Source: Rhizobium mongolense subsp. loessense (lineage in GTDB: Bacteria; Pseudomonadota; Alphaproteobacteria; Rhizobiales; Rhizobiaceae). Taken from it: 64,000 bases of DNA. The position numbers were made by a program, and so were the translations under genes. The notes under the pieces are model-generated. The model did not search any database, had not been told where the DNA came from, and saw only the letters and a program-made list of their open reading frames with translations. The first letter of the stretch is position 1, and the number at the start of each line of letters is the position of its first letter. The stretch is from contig NZ_FMTM01000001.1 of assembly GCF_900099775.1 (NCBI RefSeq), positions 1,426,001-1,490,000 of the forward strand. Reading direction: 5' to 3'. Positions 1 to 8,535 of the stretch are shown here, piece by piece.

Positions 1-97
1 AGTGCAATATCCGCAATATGTAAACTTTTCATGAGACCTTAGGTTCCGGCGTACGAACCACACGGCGTTCAGCGAGCATTGAATTTCTTGGAGATCT

Positions 98-173
<76 letters not shown>

Positions 174-271
174 ATCAGGGTGGTCCGGTATTTTGCCGGT
201 CCTGGGATACTCCGCGGCATATGCCTAGCGGAGTGGCGGCTTCTTACTTGCGGTTTTCGCAGATGGCAAGC

Positions 272-310
272 CAAAAAAACCGGCCCGGAGACTTTTTATC
301 GTCCGGGCCG
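272..310 (-). terminator. Rho-independent terminator of the FYDLN-acid gene
   Basis: A perfect 9-bp stem, CGGCCCGGA (281-289) with TCCGGGCCG (302-310), has a 12-nt loop. On the minus strand it is followed by a run of seven T residues (273-279). It starts 10 bp beyond the stop codon of the minus-strand gene at 321-704. Confidence 0.85.
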
Positions 311-320
311 CGCTTCACGA

Positions 321-704
321 TCAGACTTCGTCTTCGTCGCCGGTGACGCCGATGATGTCGCTCATGTCGTCATCTTCATCGTCTTCGTCGGCTTCGAGGA
401 AGGTATCGTCGTCATCGCCTTCGATTTCGACGTCGTCATCGCCGATATCCGGGATATCATCGCCGGATGCGCCTTCATCAGCGTCTTCCAGTGATACCAG
501 TTCGACTTCGGTGTTTTCGGTATCGACTTCCTGAACCTCGTCTTCTTCGGCGATCTCGGCTGCTGCGGCCGAGGTTTCCTGGAAGAAGGACAATGGGTAG
601 GACTTTCCGGTATAAGGTGAAACGATCGGATCCCGGTTCAGATCGTAGAATTTCTTGCCGGTTTCCGGATCGGTACGCTTGGTTCCAAGTTCCGCTTTCG
701 CCAC
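321..704 (-). CDS. TIGR02300-type FYDLN-acid protein, function unknown
   Basis: The 127-residue product has the conserved alphaproteobacterial N-terminus (AELGTKR at residues 4-10, FYDLNRDPIVSPYTGK at about 19-34). A long, very acidic and low-complexity tail follows, rich in Asp and Glu to the C-terminus. This is the family named after the FYDLN motif and its acidic tail. The family N-terminus resembles a zinc-ribbon in some members, but the expected cysteines are replaced here (RTDPETG). The protein is probably cytoplasmic. It diverges from the cmk-rpsA block, as in other rhizobia, and its biochemical role is not known. Confidence 0.88.
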   Translation of the reverse strand: MAKAELGTKRTDPETGKKFYDLNRDPIVSPYTGKSYPLSFFQETSAAAAEIAEEDEVQEVDTENTEVELVSLEDADEGASGDDIPDIGDDDVEIEGDDDDTFLEADEDDEDDDMSDIIGVTGDEDEV

Positions 705-919
705 TATAAGCCTCGTGAGAATGGCCGAATGCTAAATTCGGCAATGCCGTTCAAACCGGCGTTTCATCGGAATTTATAAGCCGGTCCCCATAATCGTTGC
801 GGCCAACGATGTCAAAGCTAAACTTCGCGCTGCAATCAGTATCGTGAAATGATCGTCAGATGACCGGCAAATAACATTGTGTTAGGTAGCGCCGGAAACG
901 ATAAACCAGCGAGAAACAG

Positions 920-1209
920 ATGTATCAACCGCTCCATTTCAGGGAAGATGATCTGGCGACCCAGCACCAACTGATCCGCACCCATCCATGGGCCGTCCGT
1001 GACGCACCTGAGGATTTCATCCGCGCGCGGCTGAAAGGCATCCTAGGCGTCGAAATAGATCACGGCGATCGAAAGCAACTGGGAAGGTCAGCCAAAACCG
1101 GCCGGTCGCACATCGCGAAGGTGTGGCGAAAGGCCTCGGCAAGACCGCTGGTGAAACCGAGATGCTGGATCTTGTGAAGCGCTACGGCAGGCTGGAAGGA
1201 AACCATTGA
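920..1209 (+). pseudogene. paiB-like FMN-binding regulator, internally deleted and frameshifted
   Basis: The reading frame opens with a family-typical PaiB N-terminus (MYQPLHFREDDL...LIRTHP, residues 1-23). It then jumps directly to a segment that in intact PaiB-like proteins lies near the C-terminus (WAVRDAPEDFI...LKGILGVEI), so roughly 115 residues are missing. After GVEI the expected sequence continues in another frame (ITAIESNW) and then in a third (KVSQNRP...[12 protein letters not shown], stop at 1207-1209), so at least two indels are present. An intact PaiB-like protein has about 200 residues. The remnant's last codons overlap the cmk TTG start. The ribosome site GCGAGAAACAG before the ATG survives. 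It is non-functional as an FMN-binding protein. Confidence 0.8.
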
Positions 1210-1850
1210 GCAAGACATTTACAATCGCCATCGACGGGCCCGCAGCCGCGGGCAAGGGCACCCTTTCGCGGCAGATCGCCGATGCGTACGGCTTTCATCA
1301 TCTCGATAGTGGTCTGACCTATCGAGCGGCTGCCAAGGCGTTGCTCGATGCCGGCCTGCCGCTCGATAACGAGCAGGTCGCCGAAAAGATGGCCCGCGAG
1401 GTTGAACTGGGCGACCTCGAACGCGATATACTTTCAAAGCATGAGATCGGCGAAGCCGCCTCAAAGATTGCCGTCATGCCGGCCGTGCGCCGGGCGCTGG
1501 TGGAAGCGCAGCGGCGGTTTTCAGAGAAGGCTCCAGGAACAGTGATCGACGGACGTGATATCGGCACCGTCGTGTGCCCGGATGCGCCGGTGAAGCTTTA
1601 TGTGACGGCTTCCCCGGAGGTGCGCGCCAAGCGCCGCTACGAGGAAATCATCGGCAAGGGAGGAACGGCGGATTTCGATGCGATCTTCGAGGACGTGAAG
1701 CGGCGCGACGAACGCGATATGGGACGGGCCGACAGCCCCTTGAAACCAGCGGAGGAAGCACACTTGCTTGATACGTCGGAAATGAGTATAGAGGCCGCGT
1801 TTCAAGCTGCGAAATCGATCATCGACGCGGCATTGAGCCGAAATAACTGA
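1206..1850 (+). CDS. cmk: cytidylate kinase
   Basis: Cytidylate kinase phosphorylates CMP and dCMP with ATP in the cytoplasm for nucleic-acid precursor synthesis. The 214-residue product has the P-loop GPAAAGKGT at residues 11-19, the substrate-binding LDSG segment near 33, and the family motif [10 protein letters not shown] near 113-122. The arginine-rich RAKRRYEEI region forms the lid. The chosen start is TTG at 1206, preceded by GGAAGGAAACC; it overlaps the stop codon of the paiB remnant. Length is normal for the family. rpsA follows after 177 bp, the usual bacterial cmk-rpsA order. Confidence 0.95.
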   Translation: MSKTFTIAIDGPAAAGKGTLSRQIADAYGFHHLDSGLTYRAAAKALLDAGLPLDNEQVAEKMAREVELGDLERDILSKHEIGEAASKIAVMPAVRRALVEAQRRFSEKAPGTVIDGRDIGTVVCPDAPVKLYVTASPEVRAKRRYEEIIGKGGTADFDAIFEDVKRRDERDMGRADSPLKPAEEAHLLDTSEMSIEAAFQAAKSIIDAALSRNN

Positions 1851-1915
1851 ATTCGAGCGATCGTTCCGTGCTTTTGCGGGGAAGCTCTTTATTAGAAGCC
1901 TGAAATTCCGTCCAA

Positions 1916-1996
1916 GCGCCGGATTGCTTCCTTGCAAGGGAGGCGGACTGGGTTCAGGCCCGTTTAACACGAACCAACCGGCGCATACGTGGGCCT
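1916..1996 (+). ncRNA. structured 5' leader of rpsA (three-way junction plus predicted pseudoknot)
   Basis: The cmk-rpsA gap folds on paper into a compact structure. P1 pairs GCGCCGG(A)TT (1916-1925) with AACCGGCGC (1976-1984), with one bulged A. P2 is a hairpin over 1926-1944 (GCTTCCT/GGGAGGC, with wobble pairs). P3 pairs GGTTC (1951-1955) with GAACC (1971-1975). The P3 loop hexamer AGGCCC (1956-1961) is an exact complement of GGGCCT (1991-1996), which would form a pseudoknot ending 31 nt before the rpsA ATG. Ribosomal protein S1 genes are known to be autoregulated through leader RNA in other bacteria; that this leader does the same is inference. Confidence 0.6.
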
Positions 1997-2027
1997 TGTC
2001 AGTATCAAAGGTCACGCAGGAGATTTT

Positions 2028-3728
2028 ATGTCAGTAGCTACTCCCTCTCGCGAGGATTTCGCGGCCCTTCTCGAAGAGTCCTTTGCCAAGAACGATCTGG
2101 CTGAAGGCTATGTCACCAAGGGCATCGTCACCGGCATCGAAAAGGATGTCGCCGTTGTCGACGTCGGCCTGAAGGTCGAAGGCCGCATCGCGCTCAAGGA
2201 ATTCGGCGCGAAAGCCAAGGATGGTTCGCTGAAGGTCGGCGACGAAGTTGAGGTGTATGTCGAGCGTATCGAAAACGCGCTTGGCGAAGCGGTTCTGTCG
2301 CGCGAGAAGGCTCGCCGCGAAGAAAGCTGGATCAAGCTTGAAGCAAAGTTCGAAGCCGGCGAGCGCGTCGAAGGCGTAATCTTCAACCAGGTCAAGGGCG
2401 GCTTCACGGTCGACCTCGACGGTGCGATCGCCTTCCTGCCGCGTTCTCAGGTCGATATCCGTCCGATCCGCGACGTTTCCCCGCTGATGCACAACCCGCA
2501 GCCCTTCGAAATCCTCAAGATGGACAAGCGCCGCGGCAACATCGTGGTTTCCCGCCGAACGGTTCTGGAAGAGTCCCGTGCCGAGCAGCGTTCTGAAATC
2601 GTTCAGAACCTCGAAGAAGGCCAGGTTGTTGACGGCGTCGTCAAGAACATCACCGATTACGGTGCGTTCGTTGACCTCGGCGGCATCGACGGCCTGCTGC
2701 ACGTCACCGACATGGCATGGCGCCGTGTGAACCATCCGTCGGAAATCCTGAACATCGGCCAGCAGGTCAAGGTTCAGATCATCCGCATCAACCAGGAAAC
2801 CCACCGCATCTCGCTTGGCATGAAGCAGCTCGAGAGCGATCCGTGGGATGGCATCCAGGCCAAGTATCCGGAAGGCAAGAAGATTTCCGGTACTGTCACG
2901 AACATCACCGACTACGGTGCGTTCGTCGAGCTGGAGCCGGGCATCGAAGGCCTGATCCACATCTCGGAAATGTCCTGGACCAAGAAGAACGTACACCCCG
3001 GCAAGATCCTGTCCACGAGCCAGGAAGTCGAAGTCGTCGTCCTCGAAGTCGATCCGTCCAAGCGCCGTATTTCGCTCGGCCTCAAGCAGACGCTGGAAAA
3101 TCCGTGGGCAGCATTCGCCCGCAATCATCCGGCCGGCACTGAAGTCGAAGGCGAAGTCAAGAACAAGACCGAATTCGGCCTGTTCATCGGTCTCGACGGC
3201 GACGTTGACGGCATGGTGCATCTCTCCGACCTCGACTGGAACCGTCCGGGCGAGCAGGTCATCGAAGAGTTCAACAAGGGTGACGTCGTCAAGGCAGTCG
3301 TTCTCGACGTCGACGTCGAGAAGGAACGCATCTCGCTCGGCATCAAGCAGCTCGGCAAGGATGCGGTTGGCGAAGCAGCTGCTTCCGGCGACCTGCGCAA
3401 GAATGCAGTCGTTTCCTGCGAAGTCATCGCAGTCAACGACGGCGGCATCGAAGTGAAGCTCGTCGACCACGAAGACATCACTTCGTTCATCCGCCGCGCA
3501 GACCTCTCGCGCGACCGCGACGAGCAGCGTCCGGAACGTTTCTCGGTTGGCCAGGTTGTTGATGCCCGCGTCACCAACTTCTCCAAGAAGGACCGCAAGA
3601 TCATGCTGTCCATCAAGGCGCTGGAAATCGCTGAAGAGAAGGAAGCTGTCGCTCAGTTCGGTTCATCCGATAGCGGCGCCTCGCTCGGCGACATCCTTGG
3701 CGCGGCTCTGAAGAACCGCGGCGAGTAA
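2028..3728 (+). CDS. rpsA: 30S ribosomal protein S1
   Basis: The product is 566 residues with six tandem S1 (OB-fold) repeats. Repeats 3 to 6 show the recurring pattern NITDYGAFVDL / NKTEFGLFIGL, HVTDMAW / HISEMSW / HLSDLDW and RISLGMKQL. S1 binds mRNA and helps the small ribosomal subunit recruit it. The start is ATG at 2028, preceded by CAGGAGATTTT. An upstream in-frame GTG at 1989 would enter the structured leader and lacks a ribosome site. A strong terminator follows at 3752. The length and the six-repeat layout match alphaproteobacterial S1. Confidence 0.97.
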   Translation: MSVATPSREDFAALLEESFAKNDLAEGYVTKGIVTGIEKDVAVVDVGLKVEGRIALKEFGAKAKDGSLKVGDEVEVYVERIENALGEAVLSREKARREESWIKLEAKFEAGERVEGVIFNQVKGGFTVDLDGAIAFLPRSQVDIRPIRDVSPLMHNPQPFEILKMDKRRGNIVVSRRTVLEESRAEQRSEIVQNLEEGQVVDGVVKNITDYGAFVDLGGIDGLLHVTDMAWRRVNHPSEILNIGQQVKVQIIRINQETHRISLGMKQLESDPWDGIQAKYPEGKKISGTVTNITDYGAFVELEPGIEGLIHISEMSWTKKNVHPGKILSTSQEVEVVVLEVDPSKRRISLGLKQTLENPWAAFARNHPAGTEVEGEVKNKTEFGLFIGLDGDVDGMVHLSDLDWNRPGEQVIEEFNKGDVVKAVVLDVDVEKERISLGIKQLGKDAVGEAAASGDLRKNAVVSCEVIAVNDGGIEVKLVDHEDITSFIRRADLSRDRDEQRPERFSVGQVVDARVTNFSKKDRKIMLSIKALEIAEEKEAVAQFGSSDSGASLGDILGAALKNRGE

Positions 3729-3751
3729 TCGTTAAGCCTTTGAAAATCAAG

Positions 3752-3784
3752 AACCCGCTGGAGCGATCCGGCGGGTTTTTTGTT
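3752..3784 (+). terminator. Rho-independent terminator of rpsA
   Basis: The stem AACCCGCTGG (3752-3761) pairs with CCGGCGGGTT (3768-3777) with one G-U pair and a 6-nt loop. A T tract continues to 3782. It begins 24 bp after the rpsA stop. Confidence 0.9.
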
Positions 3785-3795
3785 TGCTTGGATGC

Positions 3796-5295
3796 CTATT
3801 CCCAGCCGGCCATGCGCTGATAGAGTGCGTAAACCGGATCGGCGACGCTATTGCCGGATGCTCTAGCGTCAACCTCGGGCAGATCCTGCGGCGCGACGCC
3901 TTCCGCTCGTTGCTCGCCTTCAGGCTCTGCGTCCTGATGCTCGCTGCCCCTGTTGGCCTGCTGCTCGCCCTCGGAGCCACTGCCTTCGTAGTCGCGACGA
4001 TGCATTTCGCCGTCGCGACGTTGGGCACCGTCCTTGGCGAACTGGTAAGGATGCTGGGCATATGGCATCCCATCAATTGGCTTCAGCAAACCTGACTTCT
4101 GCACGGCCTCTGCAATATCGGCAGGAAGAACCTGCGGCTGCGCCACGATGTCTTTCTGCTGGTGGATAATCTGTGTGGAATCAGCGACCGGTAACTGCGC
4201 AGTCACCACTGTCGGCTGCAGCTTCGCAGAGACCGCAAATTTGGAAATGTCTGCCGCCGCCGGCTCTGCCTCGGCTACCACGTCTCCGGCTGTCGGCTCG
4301 GTTGATCCCGGCACCGCTGCCAAATCGTCCAGGAGTGTTGCCGTTTCCTGCTCGCCGATGATTGCAACGATAAGCTCCGAAGCTTCTTCGGTCATCGAGG
4401 CAAGAACACCGGTCCAAACTTTCGGAATAACCGGCTCCGAATGATCGGAGCGCACTTCCGGGATCTGAGCTTCAACGTCCATTGGCTCGTCGATCAACTT
4501 CGGCGTATCCGCCGAAGCCGGATCCTCGGCGTGCACGTCAACCGCATCACGGAATTCGAGAGGGTTGTCCTCCGCGCGCGCAGGCTTTTCAAATGCTGCC
4601 TCGACGATTTTGACCGGTTGCTCCGCCAATTCGGCAATGAGAACAGCTGGCGCAAGCGGCAACGCTCTCTTTGTTGGCAGGGAGGCCTGAGCTTCCCGTA
4701 CGGGCGATTGCTGCGCCTTTGCAATTGGCGGCAATTTCTCTTCCTGGATTGCTATGTTTGGTCGTGCTTCCGTGCGCAGAGGCGAAGCATCGTTCTGACG
4801 ATAGGAGCGAACGACGGCGCGGGCCGCCAGATCACGATCCTTATAACGGATCGTTTCCAGATAGGCGATCACACGGGCTGCCTCCGGACCGGCCGGATTC
4901 TTCAGTGCCTCAGCAATCAACCGCAGCGGCAGAGTATGACCGGCGCCCGCGAGCTGGGTCTCGATCTCGTTGATCCGGGCGGCCGGAAGCTTCTGGATGG
5001 CTTCTGCGAGACGCGATGCGAAAGCGAGGTTGCTTTCCAATTCCCGGCGCGGCAGCGGCAGCGCGCGGGAGGCGGCATTGATGGCATCGAGCAGCGCGTC
5101 GAACATGCGCTCGCGAGCGGCTGCGAGAAGGATATTGAGCTTGCCGGCAATCGCTGAATTGAGGTCTGCGGCTTCGACCGCCTGGACAGGCGTCGGCGCA
5201 ACGACTGAACGACCGAGCCCGTTGGCAACGATCACCGCAGTTTGGCCGTGGGAGGAAAGGCTTGCATTTGACGCTGCACGAACCGGAGTCAACAT
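3796..5295 (-). CDS. hypothetical protein, Ala/Glu-rich, largely low-complexity
   Basis: The 499-residue product was not recognised. The first 170 residues look helical and folded, with Leu/Ala/Arg-rich stretches (for example AGKLNILLAAARERMFDALLD). The middle and C-terminal parts are rich in Ala, Glu, Pro and Asp and probably disordered. The last 60 residues are strongly charged (EGSGSEGEQQ..., EPEGEQRAEG) and end in YALYQRMAGWE. There is no signal peptide or membrane segment. The ATG at 5295 is chosen because AAGGAG lies 6 bp before it; an upstream ATG at 5328 has no comparable site. It is convergent with rpsA. Confidence 0.75.
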   Translation of the reverse strand: MLTPVRAASNASLSSHGQTAVIVANGLGRSVVAPTPVQAVEAADLNSAIAGKLNILLAAARERMFDALLDAINAASRALPLPRRELESNLAFASRLAEAIQKLPAARINEIETQLAGAGHTLPLRLIAEALKNPAGPEAARVIAYLETIRYKDRDLAARAVVRSYRQNDASPLRTEARPNIAIQEEKLPPIAKAQQSPVREAQASLPTKRALPLAPAVLIAELAEQPVKIVEAAFEKPARAEDNPLEFRDAVDVHAEDPASADTPKLIDEPMDVEAQIPEVRSDHSEPVIPKVWTGVLASMTEEASELIVAIIGEQETATLLDDLAAVPGSTEPTAGDVVAEAEPAAADISKFAVSAKLQPTVVTAQLPVADSTQIIHQQKDIVAQPQVLPADIAEAVQKSGLLKPIDGMPYAQHPYQFAKDGAQRRDGEMHRRDYEGSGSEGEQQANRGSEHQDAEPEGEQRAEGVAPQDLPEVDARASGNSVADPVYALYQRMAGWE

Positions 5296-5427
5296 GGCAT
5301 GCTCCTTTTGTCGCAAAGTGACGATCAAAGCAGATCACAAGAGGACCGCGCTCATCCGGTCCCTCGCATTCTCCCGCAGATCCTCCTGTCCGCATGGCGC
5401 GTCATCGCACCGTCGAATGCATAAAAA

Positions 5428-5457
5428 TTAACGATAATGTTACCGAAATTTCGTTAA
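5428..5457. promoter_or_regulatory. inverted repeat TTAACGA-N16-TCGTTAA between two minus-strand genes
   Basis: A 7-bp inverted repeat (5428-5434 and 5451-5457) sits in an AT-rich 208-bp gap upstream of the hypothetical gene at 3796-5295 and downstream of rnd. It could be a regulator site or part of the promoter. Nothing ties it to a particular protein. Confidence 0.3.
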
Positions 5458-5503
5458 TGAAACGCTAACGGCCGCCGCAGCCGTGTTATTGGCCTTGAAG
5501 ACT

Positions 5504-6130
5504 TCAGCTATGGGCGAAGATATCCGCTTCTTCCCAGCCGAGCAGATCGAGTTTGGCGCGGGTCGGCAGGAATTCGAAGCAGGCGGTTGCGTGGTCGATG
5601 CGGCCGTCGCGGATCAGCCGCTCGGTCAGCTTGTCGCGCAACGCATGCAGATAGAGCACATCGGAGGCGGCATATTCGAGCTGCGCCGGCGACAGGGTTG
5701 CCGCTGCCCAATCCGACGACTGCTGCACCTTGGAGATGTCGACGTCGAGCATTTCCTTAAGATTGTCCTTCAGGCCGTGACGATCCGTATAGGTGCGGCA
5801 TAGGCGCGATGCGATCTTGGTGCAGAACACCGGCGCCGTGGTGACGCCGAAGGTGTGGAACAGCACAGCGATATCGAAGCGTCCATAATGGAAGATCTTC
5901 TGGCGAGCCGGATCGGCGAACATGGCGACGAGGTTGGGCGCTTCCTTCTGTCCGGCGGCAATGCGGACGATATCGGCGGTGCCGTCGCCCGGCGAAAGCT
6001 GCACGACGCAGAGCCGGTCGCGGCGCGGCACGAGGCCGAGCGTTTCCGTATCGATCGCGATCGCGCCTTTATAACGGGCGGCGTCCGGCTCTGAAATATC
6101 GCCTTCGTGGTAACGGATGGTGGCGGCCAT
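5504..6130 (-). CDS. rnd: ribonuclease D, short form (DEDDy 3'-5' exonuclease domain only)
   Basis: RNase D trims the 3' ends of structured RNAs, notably tRNA precursors. The 208-residue protein has all DEDDy metal ligands: D27 and E29 in DTETLGL, D86 in FHYGRFD, and Y153 with D157 in EYAASDVLYL. It has no C-terminal HRDC domains, so it is half the length of E. coli RNase D; this short form is common in alphaproteobacteria. The start is ATG at 6130. It is a separate unit from the downstream hypothetical gene. Confidence 0.92.
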   Translation of the reverse strand: MAATIRYHEGDISEPDAARYKGAIAIDTETLGLVPRRDRLCVVQLSPGDGTADIVRIAAGQKEAPNLVAMFADPARQKIFHYGRFDIAVLFHTFGVTTAPVFCTKIASRLCRTYTDRHGLKDNLKEMLDVDISKVQQSSDWAAATLSPAQLEYAASDVLYLHALRDKLTERLIRDGRIDHATACFEFLPTRAKLDLLGWEEADIFAHS

Positions 6131-6214
6131 GGTTGTCTCTTATCGTTTCAATGTCTCACGTCGCGCTATAGCGCAAAGGCAGCCGTAGCGATACCGCTTA
6201 ACGCTCTTTGTGAG

Positions 6215-7024
6215 TTAGAATGTCGGTGGCGTATTGATCCACAGGAGCACGGTCTCGCCATCGTGACGATTGCGCCAGGAATGATAGCGGCGGCTTTCGA
6301 AGTAGAGCGAGTCACCAGGCCCGAGATCGAAGAACTGGTCGGAATCGAGAACGAGTTCGAGGCGACCCGAAAGCACATGCATGAACTCCTCGCCTTCATG
6401 CCGGTAGGCGCCTTCGCTGGCAGCCCCCGGTGCCAGCACGAAACGATGGCAATCCATCATCCGTCGCCCTTCGGCCAGCAGTTGCACCGTGACGCCGGGC
6501 GTCGTCTGCGGCCAGGTGCGCCATTCGCCGGAACGAATGATTGCGGTAACGTCTTCGCTCTCCTCGCCGGAAAGGCGCGAGACTGTGGTGCCGTAATATT
6601 CCGCGAGATCGTGCAGCGTCTTGAAGCTGACACCCTGCGACGTGCGCTCCAGTGTCGACAGGGTCGAAGAGGTGATGCCCATATCGCTCGCCACCTGCTC
6701 CAGCGTCTTGCCCGCCGCATGGCGAAGACTGCGGAGCCTGCGGCCGATGTCAGAAGTGCTGCTGCTCTCGGCGTTTTCGGCCGACGGCTCCTCGATTTCC
6801 AGTGCCTCGCGGATCGCCGCCGGATTGAGGCCGCGCTCGACGCGATACCACGAGATCCGCTTCAGGCGGGCGACATCCTCGGCGCTGTATTGCCGATGCC
6901 CTGTTTCCGAGCGGCCGGGAACGAGCAGGCCCTGGCTTTCCCAGAGGCGCGCCGTGGAGGCGGAAATGCCTGCCAGCCTTGCCGCTTCGGCCACCTTGTA
7001 GCGTACCGGACCGTTGTTGTTCAT
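6215..7024 (-). CDS. MerR/XRE/cupin fused transcriptional regulator
   Basis: The 269-residue protein carries three modules. A MerR-type winged helix covers about 8-75 (YKVAEAARLAGISASTARLWE, then GHRQYSAEDVARLKRI). A second, XRE-type helix-turn-helix covers about 92-150 (GRRLRSLRHAAGKTLEQVA, GITSSTLSTLER). A cupin sensor covers about 180-268 (YRHEGEEFMHVLSG, LGPGDSLYF, YHSWRN). The cupin histidines (about 209 and 248) suggest metal or small-ligand binding. The ATG at 7024 is preferred over the TTG one codon upstream. It diverges from gabT across a 209-bp region with two inverted repeats, so control of GABA catabolism is likely but inferred. Confidence 0.88.
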   Translation of the reverse strand: MNNNGPVRYKVAEAARLAGISASTARLWESQGLLVPGRSETGHRQYSAEDVARLKRISWYRVERGLNPAAIREALEIEEPSAENAESSSTSDIGRRLRSLRHAAGKTLEQVASDMGITSSTLSTLERTSQGVSFKTLHDLAEYYGTTVSRLSGEESEDVTAIIRSGEWRTWPQTTPGVTVQLLAEGRRMMDCHRFVLAPGAASEGAYRHEGEEFMHVLSGRLELVLDSDQFFDLGPGDSLYFESRRYHSWRNRHDGETVLLWINTPPTF

Positions 7025-7136
7025 CAAGCAATAAATCCCTGATTCCGTTTTTGTTTTAGGCGCCGTGCGCGTCAGAATCTTCTGGCGCGAGCATCCATCA
7101 AAAAGCGTGATGTTTGAAGCAAAAAATGCCGCTTGA

Positions 7137-7191
7137 TTTCCTGCAGGAAAAATGTAGGAATTTTCTAGCTGCCTTGCAGAAATTATGCAAG
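7137..7191. promoter_or_regulatory. two inverted repeats in the gabT control region
   Basis: A perfect 14-bp palindrome TTTCCTGCAGGAAA lies at 7137-7150. A second inverted repeat CTTGCA-N7-TGCAAG lies at 7173-7191. Both sit between the divergent regulator and the gabT start at 7234. They are candidate binding sites for the two DNA-binding domains of the divergent regulator; this link is inference. Confidence 0.5.
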
Positions 7192-7233
7192 ATAATTCCT
7201 CTACCCTTTCCAGCGCAGGAGCGCGAGCGCACG

Positions 7234-8514
7234 ATGAACACGATCACCCTTACGGAGCGGAAGAATGCCGCGATTTCGCGCGGCGTCGGCATGACCACGC
7301 AGATCTATGCCGACCGGGCGGAGAATGCCGAGATCTGGGACAAGGAGGGACGTCGCTACATCGATTTCGCGGCCGGTATCGCAGTGCTCAACACGGGCCA
7401 CCGTCATCCACGGGTGATCGCCGCGGTAAAAGATCAACTCGATCACTTCACCCATACCTGCCATCAAGTCGTGCCTTATGAAAGCTATGTGCATCTCGCC
7501 GAACGTCTGAATGCGCTGGCGCCCGGAAACTTTGCAAAGAAGACGATCTTCGTGACGACGGGCGCCGAGGCCGTCGAAAACGCCGTGAAGATAGCGCGTG
7601 CTGCGACCGGCCGCTCCGCTGTCATCGCCTTCGGCGGCGGCTTCCATGGCCGCACCTTCATGGGCATGGCGCTGACCGGCAAGGTCGTGCCCTACAAGGT
7701 TGGCTTCGGCGCGATGCCGGGCGATGTTTTCCACGTGCCCTTCCCCGTAGAGATGCATGGCGTGTCTCTTGAACAGTCTCTTGCCGCCCTGAAGAAGCTC
7801 TTCGCCGCCGATGTCGATCCGCAGCGCGTGGCCGCTATCATCATCGAGCCGGTTCAGGGCGAAGGCGGTTTCTATCCGGCGCCGGTCGCATTCATGAAGG
7901 CGCTCCGCGAACTGTGCGACCAGCACGGCATTCTTCTAATCGCCGACGAAGTGCAGACAGGCTTTGCACGCACGGGTAAGATGTTTGCGATGGACCACCA
8001 TGAGGTCGCGCCCGACCTGATGACCATGGCAAAGAGCCTTGCCGGCGGCTTTCCGCTGGCTGCCGTCACCGGCCGCGCGGAGATCATGGATGCACCTGCC
8101 CCTGGCGGTCTCGGCGGCACCTATGGCGGCAGCCCGCTCGGCATCGCCGCGGCGCATGCCGTGCTCGACGTCATCAAGGATGAGGATCTGTGCAACCGAG
8201 CCAACCAACTCGGCAGCCGCCTGAAGCAACGGTTGGAATCTCTACGCGACAAGGTGCCGGAAATCGCCGACATCCGCGGCCCGGGCTTCATGAACGCCGT
8301 CGAGTTCAACGACAAGGCGACAAAGCTGCCGAGCGCGGATTTCGCGAACAAGGTCCGCCTGATCGCGCTGGAGAAGGGTCTCATTCTCTTGACCTGCGGC
8401 GTGCACGGAAACGTCATTCGCTTCCTTGCCCCGATCACCATCCAGGACAATATCTTCGTCGAAGCGCTCGATATCCTCGAAGCCTCCATCCTTCAAGCAA
8501 GTGCGGGCAAGTAA
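7234..8514 (+). CDS. gabT: 4-aminobutyrate aminotransferase
   Basis: This PLP enzyme transfers the amino group of GABA to 2-oxoglutarate, giving succinate semialdehyde. The 426-residue protein is a class-III aminotransferase: GAEAVENAVKIAR (110-122) binds the PLP phosphate, FGGGFHGRT (133-141) stacks on the ring, the aspartate of ADEVQTG (D238) contacts the ring nitrogen, and K267 in MAKSLAGGFP forms the Schiff base. The start is ATG at 7234 after CAGGAG; the longer frame from 7114 would run through the control region. gabD follows after 21 bp, so the pair encodes GABA to succinate. Confidence 0.95.
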   Translation: MNTITLTERKNAAISRGVGMTTQIYADRAENAEIWDKEGRRYIDFAAGIAVLNTGHRHPRVIAAVKDQLDHFTHTCHQVVPYESYVHLAERLNALAPGNFAKKTIFVTTGAEAVENAVKIARAATGRSAVIAFGGGFHGRTFMGMALTGKVVPYKVGFGAMPGDVFHVPFPVEMHGVSLEQSLAALKKLFAADVDPQRVAAIIIEPVQGEGGFYPAPVAFMKALRELCDQHGILLIADEVQTGFARTGKMFAMDHHEVAPDLMTMAKSLAGGFPLAAVTGRAEIMDAPAPGGLGGTYGGSPLGIAAAHAVLDVIKDEDLCNRANQLGSRLKQRLESLRDKVPEIADIRGPGFMNAVEFNDKATKLPSADFANKVRLIALEKGLILLTCGVHGNVIRFLAPITIQDNIFVEALDILEASILQASAGK

Positions 8515-8535
8515 CCGCCCTTCGGAGTAAATGAC

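Noticed and set aside
2031..3470. 479-residue reading frame antisense to rpsA
   Set aside because: It is the mirror frame of a GC-rich, highly conserved S1 gene. Its Asp- and Leu-rich composition follows from the sense codons, and there is no ribosome site.
6163..6174. 12-bp palindrome GCGCTATAGCGC between rnd and the regulator gene
   Set aside because: Too short and too isolated to call a terminator or operator. It has no T run.
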